Positions 17,343-25,741 are shown, counted from the first letter of the stretch. The stretch: 64,000 bases of DNA from UBA11524 sp963617205 (GCA_963617205.1 CAVEOA010000006.1:45501-109500); one strand, 5' to 3'. Program-made: numbers and translations. The notes: generated by a model not told the origin, from the sequence alone.

Positions 17343-18524
17343 ATGAAGAAAAAGACCTGTGTTGCCATGCTGCTGGCAGGTGGACAGGGCAGCCGTCTGG
17401 GCGTCCTGACCAAGAAGGTGGCGAAGCCGGCAGTGCCGTATGGCGGAAAGTACCGCATCATCGACTTTCCGCTGTCCAACTGCACGAACAGCGGCATTGA
17501 TACCGTCGGCGTGCTGACGCAGTATATGCCGCTTGAGCTGAACTCCTATATCGGCTCCGGTGCACCGTGGGATTTGGACCTGTCAACGGGCGGCGTGTTC
17601 GTTCTTCCGCCGTATCAGACGGGCAAGACCGGTGACTGGTATCGCGGCACGGCGAACGCTATCTACCAGAACATGGCGTTCATCGAGCAGTACGATCCGG
17701 ATTACGTTCTGATCCTTTCCGGCGACCATATTTATAAGATGGATTACAACGCCATGCTGCAGTACCACATCCGCAAGGGTGCGGACGCTACGATCGCTGT
17801 CCGTCCAGTGCCGTGGGAAGAGGCGAGCCGTTTCGGCATCATGAACACGGATGCGGACGACAACATCATCGAATTTGAGGAGAAGCCGAAGAATCCGAAG
17901 TCCAACAAGGCTTCCATGGGTATTTACATCTTCACGTGGTCGAAGCTCCGCGCGTATCTGACGGCGGATGAGGCGGATAAGACGTCCTCGAACGACTTCG
18001 GCAAGAACATCATTCCGAAGATGCTCAACGACAAGCAGGTCATGGTTGCCTATAACTTCGAGGGCTACTGGAAGGACGTCGGCACCATCGAATCCCTTTG
18101 GGAAGCGAATATGGATCTGCTCAGCGTGCCCATGCCGATCGACCTGCACGACAAGAAGTGGCGCATCTATGCCAAGAACCCGGGTCTTGCACCGCATTAC
18201 GTTGCCAAGGGCGCGATTGTGAGCGATTCGCTCGTGACGGAAGGCTCTGAGGTGTACGGCTCCGTTCATCATTCCGTCATTTTCGCGGGCGTGACGGTTG
18301 AAGAGGGCGCAAGCGTCATCGATTCTGTCGTCATGCCGCATGCGGTCATCAAGCGCGGCGCAGTTGTCCGCCGTGCCATCGTCGCGGAGAATGCGGTCGT
18401 CGGCGCAGGCAGCATGGTCGGTGAGGAAACCGGCAACATCGCTGTCGTTGGTCAGGGCATTACGCTTCCTGCAGGTGTCAGCGTGTCGGCTGGTCAGCAG
18501 GTGGATGAAAACACCAAGTTCTGA
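17343..18524 (+). CDS. glgC: Glucose-1-phosphate adenylyltransferase, catalytic subunit
   Basis: The protein has 393 residues when started at 17343 (MKKKTCVAMLLAGGQGS). An earlier in-frame ATG at 17283 gives 413 residues, but the family normally begins at this point. It makes ADP-glucose from ATP and glucose-1-phosphate, the committed step to glycogen. The nucleotide-binding 'GGQGSRL' spans residues 13-19. 'KPAVPYGGKYRIIDFPLSNC', 'SGDHIYKMDYNAML' and a C-terminal left-handed beta-helix are all present. GAAGGAG lies 12 bases upstream of the chosen start. glgD follows after about 40 bases; the two proteins form a mixed tetramer in other Firmicutes. Confidence 0.95.
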   Translation: MKKKTCVAMLLAGGQGSRLGVLTKKVAKPAVPYGGKYRIIDFPLSNCTNSGIDTVGVLTQYMPLELNSYIGSGAPWDLDLSTGGVFVLPPYQTGKTGDWYRGTANAIYQNMAFIEQYDPDYVLILSGDHIYKMDYNAMLQYHIRKGADATIAVRPVPWEEASRFGIMNTDADDNIIEFEEKPKNPKSNKASMGIYIFTWSKLRAYLTADEADKTSSNDFGKNIIPKMLNDKQVMVAYNFEGYWKDVGTIESLWEANMDLLSVPMPIDLHDKKWRIYAKNPGLAPHYVAKGAIVSDSLVTEGSEVYGSVHHSVIFAGVTVEEGASVIDSVVMPHAVIKRGAVVRRAIVAENAVVGAGSMVGEETGNIAVVGQGITLPAGVSVSAGQQVDENTKF

Positions 18525-18566
18525 GCATCACGCTTCTCATGACAGCAGCGGAAAGGATTGAAAATA

Positions 18567-19688
18567 ATGAAGAATGTAATGGGTGTTATCTACACCGGCG
18601 AAAATGACGCGAATCTGCGGGAGCTGACGCTGACGCGTGCCATCGCGGCGCTGCCTGTGGGCGGACGTTACCGCGTGATTGACTTCCTGCTCTCCTCCAT
18701 GGTCAATGGCGGCATTAAGAATGTCGGCGTGATCATGCAGAAGAACTACCATTCCCTGATGGATCACATCGGCTCCGGCAAGGAATGGGATCTGCACGGC
18801 AAAAACGATGGCCTGAAGGTGCTTCCGCCGTTCCTGACGCGCGAGAATGTCGGCGTTTACGCCGGTATGCTGGATGCGCTGCGCTCCAACACGAACTATC
18901 TCTCCCGCTCCAAGCAGGAATATCTGGTGCTGAGCAATTCCAACATCATCTACAATGCGGATTTGGCGCAGTTTGTTGATTTCCACAAGAACAGCGGCGC
19001 GGACATTACTGTGATGTACACCGCTGACCCGAGCATGCAGCGCGATGAATTGGGCTGCTATCTGGCTGTGGACGAGAACGGCAAGGTGACGGATTTCGAG
19101 GTCGACCCGACGCATCCGAATCTCCCGCTGACCAGCATGGATGTCATCGTGCTCAAGCGCGAGCTGCTGCGCACGCTGGTGGACAAGGGCGTGGCACATG
19201 GGCATCATGATTTCAATCGTGATGTGCTGCTTCGCCTTGTGGGTGAAGGCACGGCGCGCATCAATGCGTGGGAGTACAAGGGACTGTGCTGGCGCATGGA
19301 CTCCGTGCAGAGCTATTTCAAGTTCAACATGGATGTGCTGGATTCTGATATCCGCCATCGCCTGTTCACGGCTGATCTGCCCGTGTACACGAAGGTTCGC
19401 GATGAAATGCCTGCCCGTTACGGCGACAATGCGACCGTGCTCAACTCGCTGGTTGCCGACGGCTGCATCATCGAGGGCACGGTGGAAAATTCCGTGCTGG
19501 CGCGCGGCGTCCGCATCGCTCCCGGTGCGCATGTCAAAAACTGCATCATCATGCAGGACGGTCAGGTGCACAGCGACGCGTCCATCGAAAACTGCATTCT
19601 GGACAAGCAAACGATCATCAAGCGCAGCGCCCACCTGATTGGACCGGCGGCGTACCCGATCGTCATTGCGAAGAACGTTGTGATCTGA
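18567..19688 (+). CDS. glgD: GlgC-like regulatory subunit of ADP-glucose pyrophosphorylase
   Basis: The 373-residue protein is a GlgC paralogue that has lost the triphosphate-binding signature: where GlgC has GGQGSRL, this reads 'VIYTGENDANLREL' (residues 7-20). The downstream fold remains ('LPVGGRYRVIDFLLSSMVN', 'YLVLSNSNIIYNADL', and hexapeptide repeats at the C-terminus). It is therefore likely non-catalytic and modulates GlgC, as known for the GlgCD complex of Bacillus. Start ATG 18567 follows GGAAAGG; a TTG three codons upstream is possible. Confidence 0.95.
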   Translation: MKNVMGVIYTGENDANLRELTLTRAIAALPVGGRYRVIDFLLSSMVNGGIKNVGVIMQKNYHSLMDHIGSGKEWDLHGKNDGLKVLPPFLTRENVGVYAGMLDALRSNTNYLSRSKQEYLVLSNSNIIYNADLAQFVDFHKNSGADITVMYTADPSMQRDELGCYLAVDENGKVTDFEVDPTHPNLPLTSMDVIVLKRELLRTLVDKGVAHGHHDFNRDVLLRLVGEGTARINAWEYKGLCWRMDSVQSYFKFNMDVLDSDIRHRLFTADLPVYTKVRDEMPARYGDNATVLNSLVADGCIIEGTVENSVLARGVRIAPGAHVKNCIIMQDGQVHSDASIENCILDKQTIIKRSAHLIGPAAYPIVIAKNVVI

Positions 19689-19727
19689 GCTGCTGCTTTT
19701 TGCGCGGCAGCGTCATCTGAATCGCAC

Positions 19728-19784
19728 GACGCGGTTCGGATTTGCAAACCGCGTCAAAGTATGCTATACTGTTGGCGCGGTTTT
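19728..19784 (+). promoter_or_regulatory. Overlapping hairpins between glgD and glgA (possible attenuator)
   Basis: GACGCGGTT (19728-19736) pairs perfectly with AACCGCGTC (19747-19755). The same AAACCGCG (19746-19753) can instead pair with CGCGGTTTTTT (about 19777-19786), which has a terminator-like T tail. The two structures are mutually exclusive for transcripts reading through from glgD. The glgA promoter lies inside the second one. Confidence 0.4.
19742..19770 (+). promoter_or_regulatory. Promoter of glgA (TTGCAA-17-TATACT)
   Basis: TTGCAA (19742-19747) and TATACT (19765-19770) are 17 bases apart, about 100 bases before the glgA ATG. glgA can therefore be expressed apart from glgBCD. Confidence 0.65.
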
Positions 19785-19871
19785 TTGCACAAATCCGCTT
19801 TTTCGGAGCTGCTGGTGCAGCAGTTCCTTGCTACCCCCGGCAGGAAAATTTCTGAAGGAGGATATACATCA

Positions 19872-21821
19872 ATGAAAATCTTGTTCGTTGCGAGCGAATG
19901 CGTACCGTTCATCAAGACTGGCGGTCTGGCGGACGTGGTGGGTGCTCTCACGCCGGTTCTTGCGAAGCAGGGCAACGATGTCCGCGTGATTCTTCCTCTT
20001 TACGCGGCTGTGCCCAAGCAGTATGTGGATCAGCTGAAGCATGTGCTGGACTTTGAAGTGCAGCTCGGCTGGCGCAAGCAGTACTGCGGTATCGAGATGC
20101 TGGAGAAGGACGGCGTGAAGTTCTACTTCGTCGACAATAAGTTTTATTTCGGTCGTCCGTACATTTACGGCATGGGCGGCGATGAATATGAGCGTTATGG
20201 CTTCTTCTGCCGCGGTGTGCTGAATGCGCTGCCGCTGCTGGACTTCCAGCCGGATGTCATCCATGCGCATGACTGGCAGGCAGGCATGGTGCCGGCACTG
20301 CTGAAGATTCAGTATGCGCATCTGCCGTTCTACGCCAATATCAAGACGATCTTCACCATTCACAATCTGCAGTATCAGGGCGTTTTCGGCATCCGTGAGG
20401 TGCAGGACGTGCTCGGTCTGGGCGACAGCCTGTGGACGGATGACAAGCTGGAATGCTACGGCTGTGCGAACTTCATGAAGGCAGCGCTTGTGTATTCCGA
20501 CATTATCACGACCGTCAGCCCGTCTTATTCTGAGGAGATTCAGACGGCGTATTACGGCGAACGCCTCGATGGGCTGCTCCGTGCACGCAAGCACGAGGTG
20601 TTCGGCGTGCTCAACGGCATCGACATGATGGATTACGATCCGTCCATCGATACGCGCATTCCGCAGACGTACACGGTCAATGACCTGAGCGGAAAGGCGA
20701 AGTGCAAGGAAGCGCTGCAGCAGAAGCTCGGCTTGGATGTTGATCCGTCGATCCCGATCATCGGCATGGTTGGCCGTCTCAGCAACCAGAAGGGGCTTGA
20801 CCTGGTCGATTACATCATCGGCGACCTGATGAATGAAAAGGTGCAGCTCGTCGTGCTGGGCATGGGCGAAAGCCGCTATGTCAACCTGTTCTCATGGGCA
20901 GAGGGTGAATTCAAGGGCAAGGTCGCGGCACGCTTTGCAATGGATCACATTCTCGCGCACCAGATTTATGCAGGCTGCGACATGTTCCTGATGCCCAGCC
21001 AGTTTGAGCCATGCGGGCTGAGCCAGCTGATTGCGCTGCGCTATGGCACGGTGCCGATTGTCCGCGAAACGGGCGGTCTGCGCGATACGGTGCTCTCCTA
21101 CAACGAGTACACCGGCGATGGCAACGGGTTTACGTTCTTCAACTACAACGCAAACGACATGTTCAATGTGATTAAGCGCGCGATGGATTACTACACGAAC
21201 CATAAGGACGTGTGGTATAAGCTGCAGCAGCGCGGCATGACCGGCGATTACAGCTGGACGAACTCCGCAGGCAAGTATATGGAGCTCTATCACGGTTTGG
21301 TCGGAGGTCAGTATGACCATGACTCCGCATCCGCCACAGAGACGAAAGACTCTGATGACGATGCGGAGGCGAACCCAGTAGTCGTCCCTTTTCCGTATGA
21401 GAAGGAAGAAACCACTGAACCTGTGAAGCCGAAGCGCAAGCGCCGGACGAAGGCAGAGATAGAAGCAGACAAGGCGGCAGAAGCATCAAAGCTCGCCGAA
21501 ACGGAGAAGCCGAAGCGCAAGCGTCGGACGAAGGCTGAAATTGAGGCGGACAAGGCAGCAGAAGCGGTAAAGCTCGCCGAAAAGGAGAAGCCGAAGCGCA
21601 AGCGCCGGACGAAGGCAGAAATTGAGGCGGATAAGGCAGCGGAAGCATCAAAGCTCGCTGAAGCGGAAAAGCCGAAGCGTAAGCGTCGGACGAAGGCAGA
21701 AATTGAGGCGGATAAGGCAGCAGAAGCGGCAAAGCTTGCTGAAGCGGAAATGCCGAGGCGTAAACGCCGGACGAAGGCTGAAATCGAAGCAGACAAGGCG
21801 AAAAACGAAAACAAGGCGTAA
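19872..21821 (+). CDS. glgA: Glycogen synthase with a five-fold basic repeat tail
   Basis: The protein has 649 residues, against about 475-490 for ordinary bacterial GlgA. Residues 1-480 are a complete GT5 enzyme transferring glucose from ADP-glucose: 'KTGGLADVVGAL' at 15-26, 'VIHAHDWQAGMVPAL', 'FTIHNLQYQGVFG', 'GMVGRLSNQKGLDLV', and 'FEPCGLSQLIALRYGTVPIV' with the conserved Glu. An acidic linker (about 485-518) is followed by residues 519-649: four near-identical 27-residue repeats and a shorter fifth. Each has the core 'KPKRKRRTKAEIEADKAAEA'. Start 19872 follows AAGGAGG. The tail is in frame and ends at a normal stop, so it is a real part of the protein. Confidence 0.96.
   Translation: MKILFVASECVPFIKTGGLADVVGALTPVLAKQGNDVRVILPLYAAVPKQYVDQLKHVLDFEVQLGWRKQYCGIEMLEKDGVKFYFVDNKFYFGRPYIYGMGGDEYERYGFFCRGVLNALPLLDFQPDVIHAHDWQAGMVPALLKIQYAHLPFYANIKTIFTIHNLQYQGVFGIREVQDVLGLGDSLWTDDKLECYGCANFMKAALVYSDIITTVSPSYSEEIQTAYYGERLDGLLRARKHEVFGVLNGIDMMDYDPSIDTRIPQTYTVNDLSGKAKCKEALQQKLGLDVDPSIPIIGMVGRLSNQKGLDLVDYIIGDLMNEKVQLVVLGMGESRYVNLFSWAEGEFKGKVAARFAMDHILAHQIYAGCDMFLMPSQFEPCGLSQLIALRYGTVPIVRETGGLRDTVLSYNEYTGDGNGFTFFNYNANDMFNVIKRAMDYYTNHKDVWYKLQQRGMTGDYSWTNSAGKYMELYHGLVGGQYDHDSASATETKDSDDDAEANPVVVPFPYEKEETTEPVKPKRKRRTKAEIEADKAAEASKLAETEKPKRKRRTKAEIEADKAAEAVKLAEKEKPKRKRRTKAEIEADKAAEASKLAEAEKPKRKRRTKAEIEADKAAEAAKLAEAEMPRRKRRTKAEIEADKAKNENKA
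21426..21818 (+). repeat. 81-bp tandem repeat encoding the GlgA tail (4.9 copies)
   Basis: Copies begin at 21426, 21507, 21588, 21669 and 21750. Each encodes 27 residues, apart from the truncated 23-residue last copy. The copies differ mainly at silent positions and at the residue before KLAE. This suggests repeat expansion followed by selection on the protein. Confidence 0.95.
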
Positions 21822-21832
21822 GCATCCCAATG

Positions 21833-21876
21833 AACTGGCGTTCTGAGCTGCGCGGCAACAGCTTGGAACGCCAGTT
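21833..21876 (+). terminator. Strong hairpin between glgA and the methyltransferase gene
   Basis: Nested perfect stems AACTGGCGTTC / GAACGCCAGTT and AGCTG / CAGCT form a 16-bp helix. The T-tract is short (TTTC), so termination may be partial. It lies immediately before the next gene. Confidence 0.55.
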
Positions 21877-21899
21877 TCATGATGAAGGAGCAGAATGTT

Positions 21900-22631
21900 G
21901 TGCTGAAACAGGGCGAAAGAATCGACAGGTTATCGCAGGCAGGGCTGCAGATTTTGCAGAAGGAAGATGGCTTTCGCTTCGGGATGGATGCGATTCTGCT
22001 GGACAGCTTTGTCCGCGTAAACCGGCGAGACCGATGCGCTGATTTTGGCACAGGCACGGGCGTTTTGGCGCTGCTGTTGGCAGGACGCGGCTGCGCGGCG
22101 CATGTCGATGCGTTTGAAATTCAGAGCGATATGGCGGACATGGCGCGGCGAAGCGTGCAGATGAACAATCTGACGGGGCTGATTGACGTGCACGCGATGC
22201 CGGTGGAGCAGGCGGATCAGGTGCTTGCGCCGTGCAGCATCGACGTCATCGTCTGCAATCCGCCGTATGGGCATCACGGTACGACGCTGCAAAATCCGGA
22301 TGAATCGCTGTCAATGGCGCGTCATCAGCAGAAGGATGGGCTGACATCGTGGTTCAAGGCGGCGTATCGGCTGCTGCGGGGGAAGGGGAGGATTGCGCTC
22401 ATCTATCCGGCTGCGCGGATGCTGGAGGTGATGAAACTGCTGGAAAAGGCGGGACTGACGCCAAAGCGCTTTCAACTCGTGTACCCGTCGGCGAATAAGG
22501 CGGCGAATCTTGTGCTGATTGAAGCGCTTAAGGATGCGCGCCCGATGCTGCATCCGGAGCCACCGCTGGTCATCTACGAGGCGGACGGTACGCTGACAAA
22601 GCAGCTTCAGAGAATCTACGCGATGGAGTAG
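21900..22631 (+). CDS. Class I SAM methyltransferase, tRNA1(Val) A37 N6-methyltransferase-like (TrmN6/YfiC family)
   Basis: The protein has 243 residues from a GTG at 21900, chosen because AAGGAG lies 9 bases upstream; ATGs at 21879/21882 in the same frame have no ribosome site and overlap a hairpin. The N-terminal 'GERIDRLSQAGLQILQKEDGFRFGMDAILLDSF' pattern is typical of Firmicute YabB/TrmN6. 'ADFGTGTGVLALLLA' is the SAM-binding motif I, and 'VIVCNPPYGHHG' is the NPPY motif of N6-adenine methyltransferases. It probably methylates A37 of a tRNA. The flavoprotein gene starts 3 bases after its stop. Confidence 0.88.
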   Translation: MLKQGERIDRLSQAGLQILQKEDGFRFGMDAILLDSFVRVNRRDRCADFGTGTGVLALLLAGRGCAAHVDAFEIQSDMADMARRSVQMNNLTGLIDVHAMPVEQADQVLAPCSIDVIVCNPPYGHHGTTLQNPDESLSMARHQQKDGLTSWFKAAYRLLRGKGRIALIYPAARMLEVMKLLEKAGLTPKRFQLVYPSANKAANLVLIEALKDARPMLHPEPPLVIYEADGTLTKQLQRIYAME

Positions 22632-22634
22632 GGG

Positions 22635-23858
22635 ATGCAAATGGAACGTGTAATCGTGGTTGGCGGCGGCGCAGCAGGAATGGCGGCGGCGATTGCTGCA
22701 TCATCGTGCGGCGATAGCGTAACGCTGCTGGAGCGGATGGACCGCATCGGCAAAAAACTGCTGGCAACCGGCAATGGACGCTGCAATCTGATGAATACCG
22801 GCGCGCATCGTTACCCGGGCGGCGGCGCGTTTGCTGATGCGGTGCTGGCACAATGCGGCATCGAGGAGCAGCGGCGATTCTGGCAGCATCTCGGTCTGCG
22901 GCTTCGTGAGGAAGAAGCAGGACGCGTCTATCCGGTCAGCGGACAGGCGTCAACCGTGCTGGATGCGCTGCGGATGATGCTGGACAGCCTGCATGTGAAC
23001 GTCATGACGGGCGTGACCGTGACGCATTTGGACAGGCAGACGCATGGCTGGACAGTTACGACGGACAGCGGCGCATTGCAGGCTGACCGCGTCATTGTCG
23101 CAGGCGGCGGACGCGCTCAGCCAAAGCTCGGCAGTGATGGAAGTGCACTGATGCTGCTGAAAGGTGTAGGCTGCGCGGTTAAGCCGTTTGCGCCGGCGCT
23201 GACGCAGATTGTGACGGATACATTGCCGATTCGCGGCTTATCCGGCATCCGTGTGAAGGCGGACGTTGCAGTCATGGAGAATGGCTCGGCTGTCCATCGG
23301 GAGCAGGGTGAGCTGCTGTTTGCGGATTACGGCGTGAGCGGCGTGTGTGCGATGCAGTGCGCACGGTATGCAGCCGCAGGAAGGACGCTGCGAATCTCGC
23401 TGACGCACGGCATGGGCTTTGAAAGTGCGGCGGCGCTTCAGCAGGAGCTGCTTCGGCGGAAGGCGGATTGGAAAACGCGTCCGCTGGCAGATGTGCTGAC
23501 AGGGCTGTGCGTGCCGAGGCTTGCGGCGGCGCTGATGAGGTCGGCATCATGGCGCGACACGGGAAAATCCACCTGCGGTCAGATGACAAGCACGATGGCG
23601 GAGCGGCTTGCAAATATCATCGATGGCTGGGATATCGCGATTCAGGGCGTGAAGGGCTTTGAGAGTGCGCAGGTGTGCTTCGGCGGTGCGCAGGTGTCGG
23701 CATTCAATCCGCAGACGATGGAAAGCAGGACAAATCGCGGACTGCACGCAGTCGGCGAGGTGCTCGATGTCGATGGCGACTGCGGCGGCTTCAACCTGAT
23801 GTTCGCCTTCGGAAGCGGCATCATTGCCGGACTGAATGGGCGGAAAGCACCATGGTAA
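22635..23858 (+). CDS. HI0933/BaiN-family FAD-dependent oxidoreductase
   Basis: The 407-residue flavoprotein opens with the dinucleotide-binding 'VIVVGGGAAGMAAAIAAS'. The family signature 'RIGKKLLATGNGRCNLMN' follows, then 'VIVAGGGRAQPKLGSDGSA' and the C-terminal FAD contact 'GLHAVGEVLDVDGDCGGFNL'. Family members are annotated as aminoacetone oxidase-like or bile-acid BaiN-like; the true substrate is generally unknown. GGAG sits 6 bases before the ATG at 22635, and ATG 22641 is an alternative start. It is operonic with the methyltransferase (3-base gap) and the ferredoxin-like gene (18-base gap). Confidence 0.88.
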   Translation: MQMERVIVVGGGAAGMAAAIAASSCGDSVTLLERMDRIGKKLLATGNGRCNLMNTGAHRYPGGGAFADAVLAQCGIEEQRRFWQHLGLRLREEEAGRVYPVSGQASTVLDALRMMLDSLHVNVMTGVTVTHLDRQTHGWTVTTDSGALQADRVIVAGGGRAQPKLGSDGSALMLLKGVGCAVKPFAPALTQIVTDTLPIRGLSGIRVKADVAVMENGSAVHREQGELLFADYGVSGVCAMQCARYAAAGRTLRISLTHGMGFESAAALQQELLRRKADWKTRPLADVLTGLCVPRLAAALMRSASWRDTGKSTCGQMTSTMAERLANIIDGWDIAIQGVKGFESAQVCFGGAQVSAFNPQTMESRTNRGLHAVGEVLDVDGDCGGFNLMFAFGSGIIAGLNGRKAPW

Positions 23859-23876
23859 AAATAAGGAGGAAATCAG

Positions 23877-24572
23877 ATGCTTCGTACGATCATTCATATT
23901 GATGAGGAAAAGTGCTCGGGCTGCGGTCTGTGCGCGTCGGCATGCAAGGAGAACGCCATTGCCATTGTTGACGGTAAGGCAAAGCTCCTGCGCGAAGATT
24001 ACTGCGACGGGCTCGGCAACTGCCTGCCGGCGTGCCCGACGGGTGCAATCAGCTTCGTCGAGCGTGATGCAGCGCCGTTCGATGAGAAGGCGGTTCAGGC
24101 GGCAATCGCGGAAAAGCAGTCAGCCAAGGCGCCGGTGAGATGCCCCGGCATGGCAGTCAGGACGATGAAACGAGCGGAAACGAAGGATGAGAGCGGCACG
24201 GCACGGCAGAGCCATCTTCGGCAGTGGCCTGTGCAGATTCGTCTTGCGCCGGTTATCGCGCCGTTCTATCAGGGCGCAGATTTGCTGATTGCGGCGGACT
24301 GCACGGCGTATGCGTATGCAGGCTTCCATGAGGACCTGATTCGCGACCGAATCGTGCTGATTGGCTGCACAAAGCTCGATGATATCGACTACAGCGAGAA
24401 GCTCGGCGAAATTCTCCGGAAAAATGACGTCCGTTCCGTCACGGTGGCGCGGATGGAGGTGCCCTGCTGCGGCGGCATGGCGTTTGCGGCGGAAAAGGCG
24501 ATTGCACGAAGCGGCAAAAAGCTGCCGATGCAGACGATCATCATCGGAACAGACGGACAAATCATCCAATAA
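23877..24572 (+). CDS. 4Fe-4S dicluster ferredoxin-like protein
   Basis: The 231-residue protein has an N-terminal ferredoxin module: 'CSGCGLCASACKENA' binds one 4Fe-4S cluster, and 'DYCDGLGNCLPACPTGA' carries the irregular second motif. The remaining ~160 residues contain several cysteines ('VRCPGMAV', 'IAADCTAYAYAGF', 'LIGCTKLDDIDYSEKL', 'EVPCCGGMAFA'), so more metal sites or a redox role are possible. Similar proteins are common in anaerobes, with no assigned partner. AAGGAGG is 7 bases before the ATG. It ends the three-gene unit begun by the methyltransferase. Confidence 0.85.
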   Translation: MLRTIIHIDEEKCSGCGLCASACKENAIAIVDGKAKLLREDYCDGLGNCLPACPTGAISFVERDAAPFDEKAVQAAIAEKQSAKAPVRCPGMAVRTMKRAETKDESGTARQSHLRQWPVQIRLAPVIAPFYQGADLLIAADCTAYAYAGFHEDLIRDRIVLIGCTKLDDIDYSEKLGEILRKNDVRSVTVARMEVPCCGGMAFAAEKAIARSGKKLPMQTIIIGTDGQIIQ

Positions 24573-24655
24573 AAAGACCGTCGGGGCGAAATAGACCGGA
24601 TTGATAAGGAAGCATTAAACGAATCAAGTTATCAGGCATAGCAAGGGTACAGATG

Positions 24656-24700
24656 ATCACCGAGATGAGTCCATGATGGACTTTTCTCGGTGATTTTCTT
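24656..24700 (+). terminator. Terminator hairpin
   Basis: ATCACCGAG (24656-24664) pairs with CTCGGTGAT (24686-24694), with an inner GTCCATGATGGAC stem, and is followed by TTTCTT. It probably ends the transcript of the ferredoxin-like gene. Confidence 0.7.
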
Positions 24701-24849
24701 ATATCCATATATTCGATTGTTGACAGTTCTCTTGATGCAGCAGCACAGATACTTTGATGTAGAAATCAACAGCCCGATTGATTCCCGCATCCTTCATTTG
24801 TGTGGCATTACAGAAACTATGAAATAGGAGTGGAAGAATAAAAACCTAT

Positions 24850-25020
24850 TTGAGCAGTAAAAGTACAACCATTCGCCAGTGCCTTGTTGAACGAAGAAAT
24901 CGGGAGATACAAGCAAAAGGGTACGATGCAGCGGATGTCATAAATGAATTGCTGATGCGCTGTCCCTTTCGGGAGGTATTAAAAGTTTTGTGGATGGTGC
25001 AAAGCACTATGATACGGTGA
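24850..25020 (+). pseudogene. Possible 56-residue remnant ORF
   Basis: A TTG-initiated frame reads 'LSSKSTTIRQCLVERRNREI' and continues with 'QAKGYDAADVINELLMRCPF', a composition more protein-like than its surroundings. There is no ATG and no convincing ribosome site. A stop lies 10 codons upstream, and the frame ends beside the stop of the convergent TetR gene. I do not recognise the family; it may be what is left of a mobile-element gene. Confidence 0.25.
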
Positions 25021-25028
25021 ATGTTCTG

Positions 25029-25610
25029 CTATTCAGTGGGCAGTGCGCTTTCCAGAACGTTTGGCAAGGAGTTCTCCAGAACAAGAGCAAAGTAGTCCGC
25101 CGCCTTTTCGGGATCGTGACCATCCTTTTCGGTAAATTCATCGATCAGCAGTCCTGCGATGGCTCCGGTATAAAAGTGCGCCAGAAATTCCTTGAATTGT
25201 ATGTCCGCGTGAATGCCGAGCCGCTGTTCGGTATCCTGAATAACTTTTCTTGTGATGCCGATGAAGTCCGCGTAGAAAAATCGTTTCATTTCGTCTCGCC
25301 CCATGCTGTCATAGGCACAGCATAAAAGGTGCTTGTTTTCCCGCACATAGTTCATCACAAACAGCACGGCCTCCCGGTAATCCACCAGCAGGTCAAATTG
25401 CCGGACCACCTCGATGGCTTCCTCCTCCAGCATCCATTTGAGCAAGGCGTAAATATCCTCGAAGTGATAGTAAAAGGTCTTGCGATTGACACCGCAGTCA
25501 GCAATAATCTCGCTGACTGTGATTTTGGAAAGCGGCTTCTTTTCCATAAAGCATTTAAGCGAGGCGGCGAGCGTCCGCTTTGTGTTTAAGGTAGTGACCT
25601 CGTGTTTCAT
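25029..25610 (-). CDS. TetR/AcrR-family transcriptional regulator
   Basis: The 193-residue protein has a TetR helix-turn-helix in residues ~8-55 ('LAASLKCFMEKKPLSKITVS' then 'EIIADCGVNRKTFYYHFEDI'). A helical C-terminal domain like that of DhaS-type regulators follows ('FLAHFYTGAIAGLLIDEF'). The start at 25610 (MKHEVTTL) has GGAGG 5 bases upstream; the open frame extends further without a site. It is divergent from the small-protein/MMPL/secreted-protein operon. TTGACCGT repeats overlap both promoters, so it most likely represses that operon and itself. The inducing ligand is unknown. Confidence 0.9.
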   Translation of the reverse strand: MKHEVTTLNTKRTLAASLKCFMEKKPLSKITVSEIIADCGVNRKTFYYHFEDIYALLKWMLEEEAIEVVRQFDLLVDYREAVLFVMNYVRENKHLLCCAYDSMGRDEMKRFFYADFIGITRKVIQDTEQRLGIHADIQFKEFLAHFYTGAIAGLLIDEFTEKDGHDPEKAADYFALVLENSLPNVLESALPTE

Positions 25611-25634
25611 AGCATCCTCCGTTTCTTTGCATTT

Positions 25635-25663
25635 ATTATACACTTGTCCGGCAAAACGTTCAA
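25635..25663 (-). promoter_or_regulatory. Promoter of the TetR gene (TTGAAC-17-TATAAT)
   Basis: On the minus strand TTGAAC (25658-25663) is followed after 17 bases by TATAAT (25635-25640), 24 bases before the ATG. The operator repeat at 25662-25670 overlaps its -35. Confidence 0.7.
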
Positions 25664-25741
25664 CGGTCAATGAGAAATATTTGCCCATCAAATCCTATTA
25701 GTTTGACCGTTTTTTACCTAAACACAGTCTGCTTGACCGTG
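25662..25741. promoter_or_regulatory. Three TTGACCGT operator-like repeats between the divergent promoters
   Basis: AACGGTCAA lies at 25662-25670 (inverted). TTGACCGT lies at 25703-25710 and 25733-25740, spaced exactly 30 bases. The outer copies sit at the -35 regions of the TetR gene and of the MMPL operon. These are likely TetR binding sites. Confidence 0.6.

Larger units (their letters stand above)
24573..25028. other. Non-coding left flank of the AT-richer segment
   Basis: About 450 bases hold no intact gene. Base composition shifts to lower GC here. The stretch contains the terminator at 24656-24700 and one possible gene remnant (24850-25020). I found no recognisable IS end, tRNA or att-like direct repeat. 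Confidence 0.6.

Noticed and set aside
21426..21818. CRISPR-like or non-coding tandem repeat
   Set aside because: The unit is 81 bases without spacers, stays in the glgA frame and encodes a regular protein repeat.
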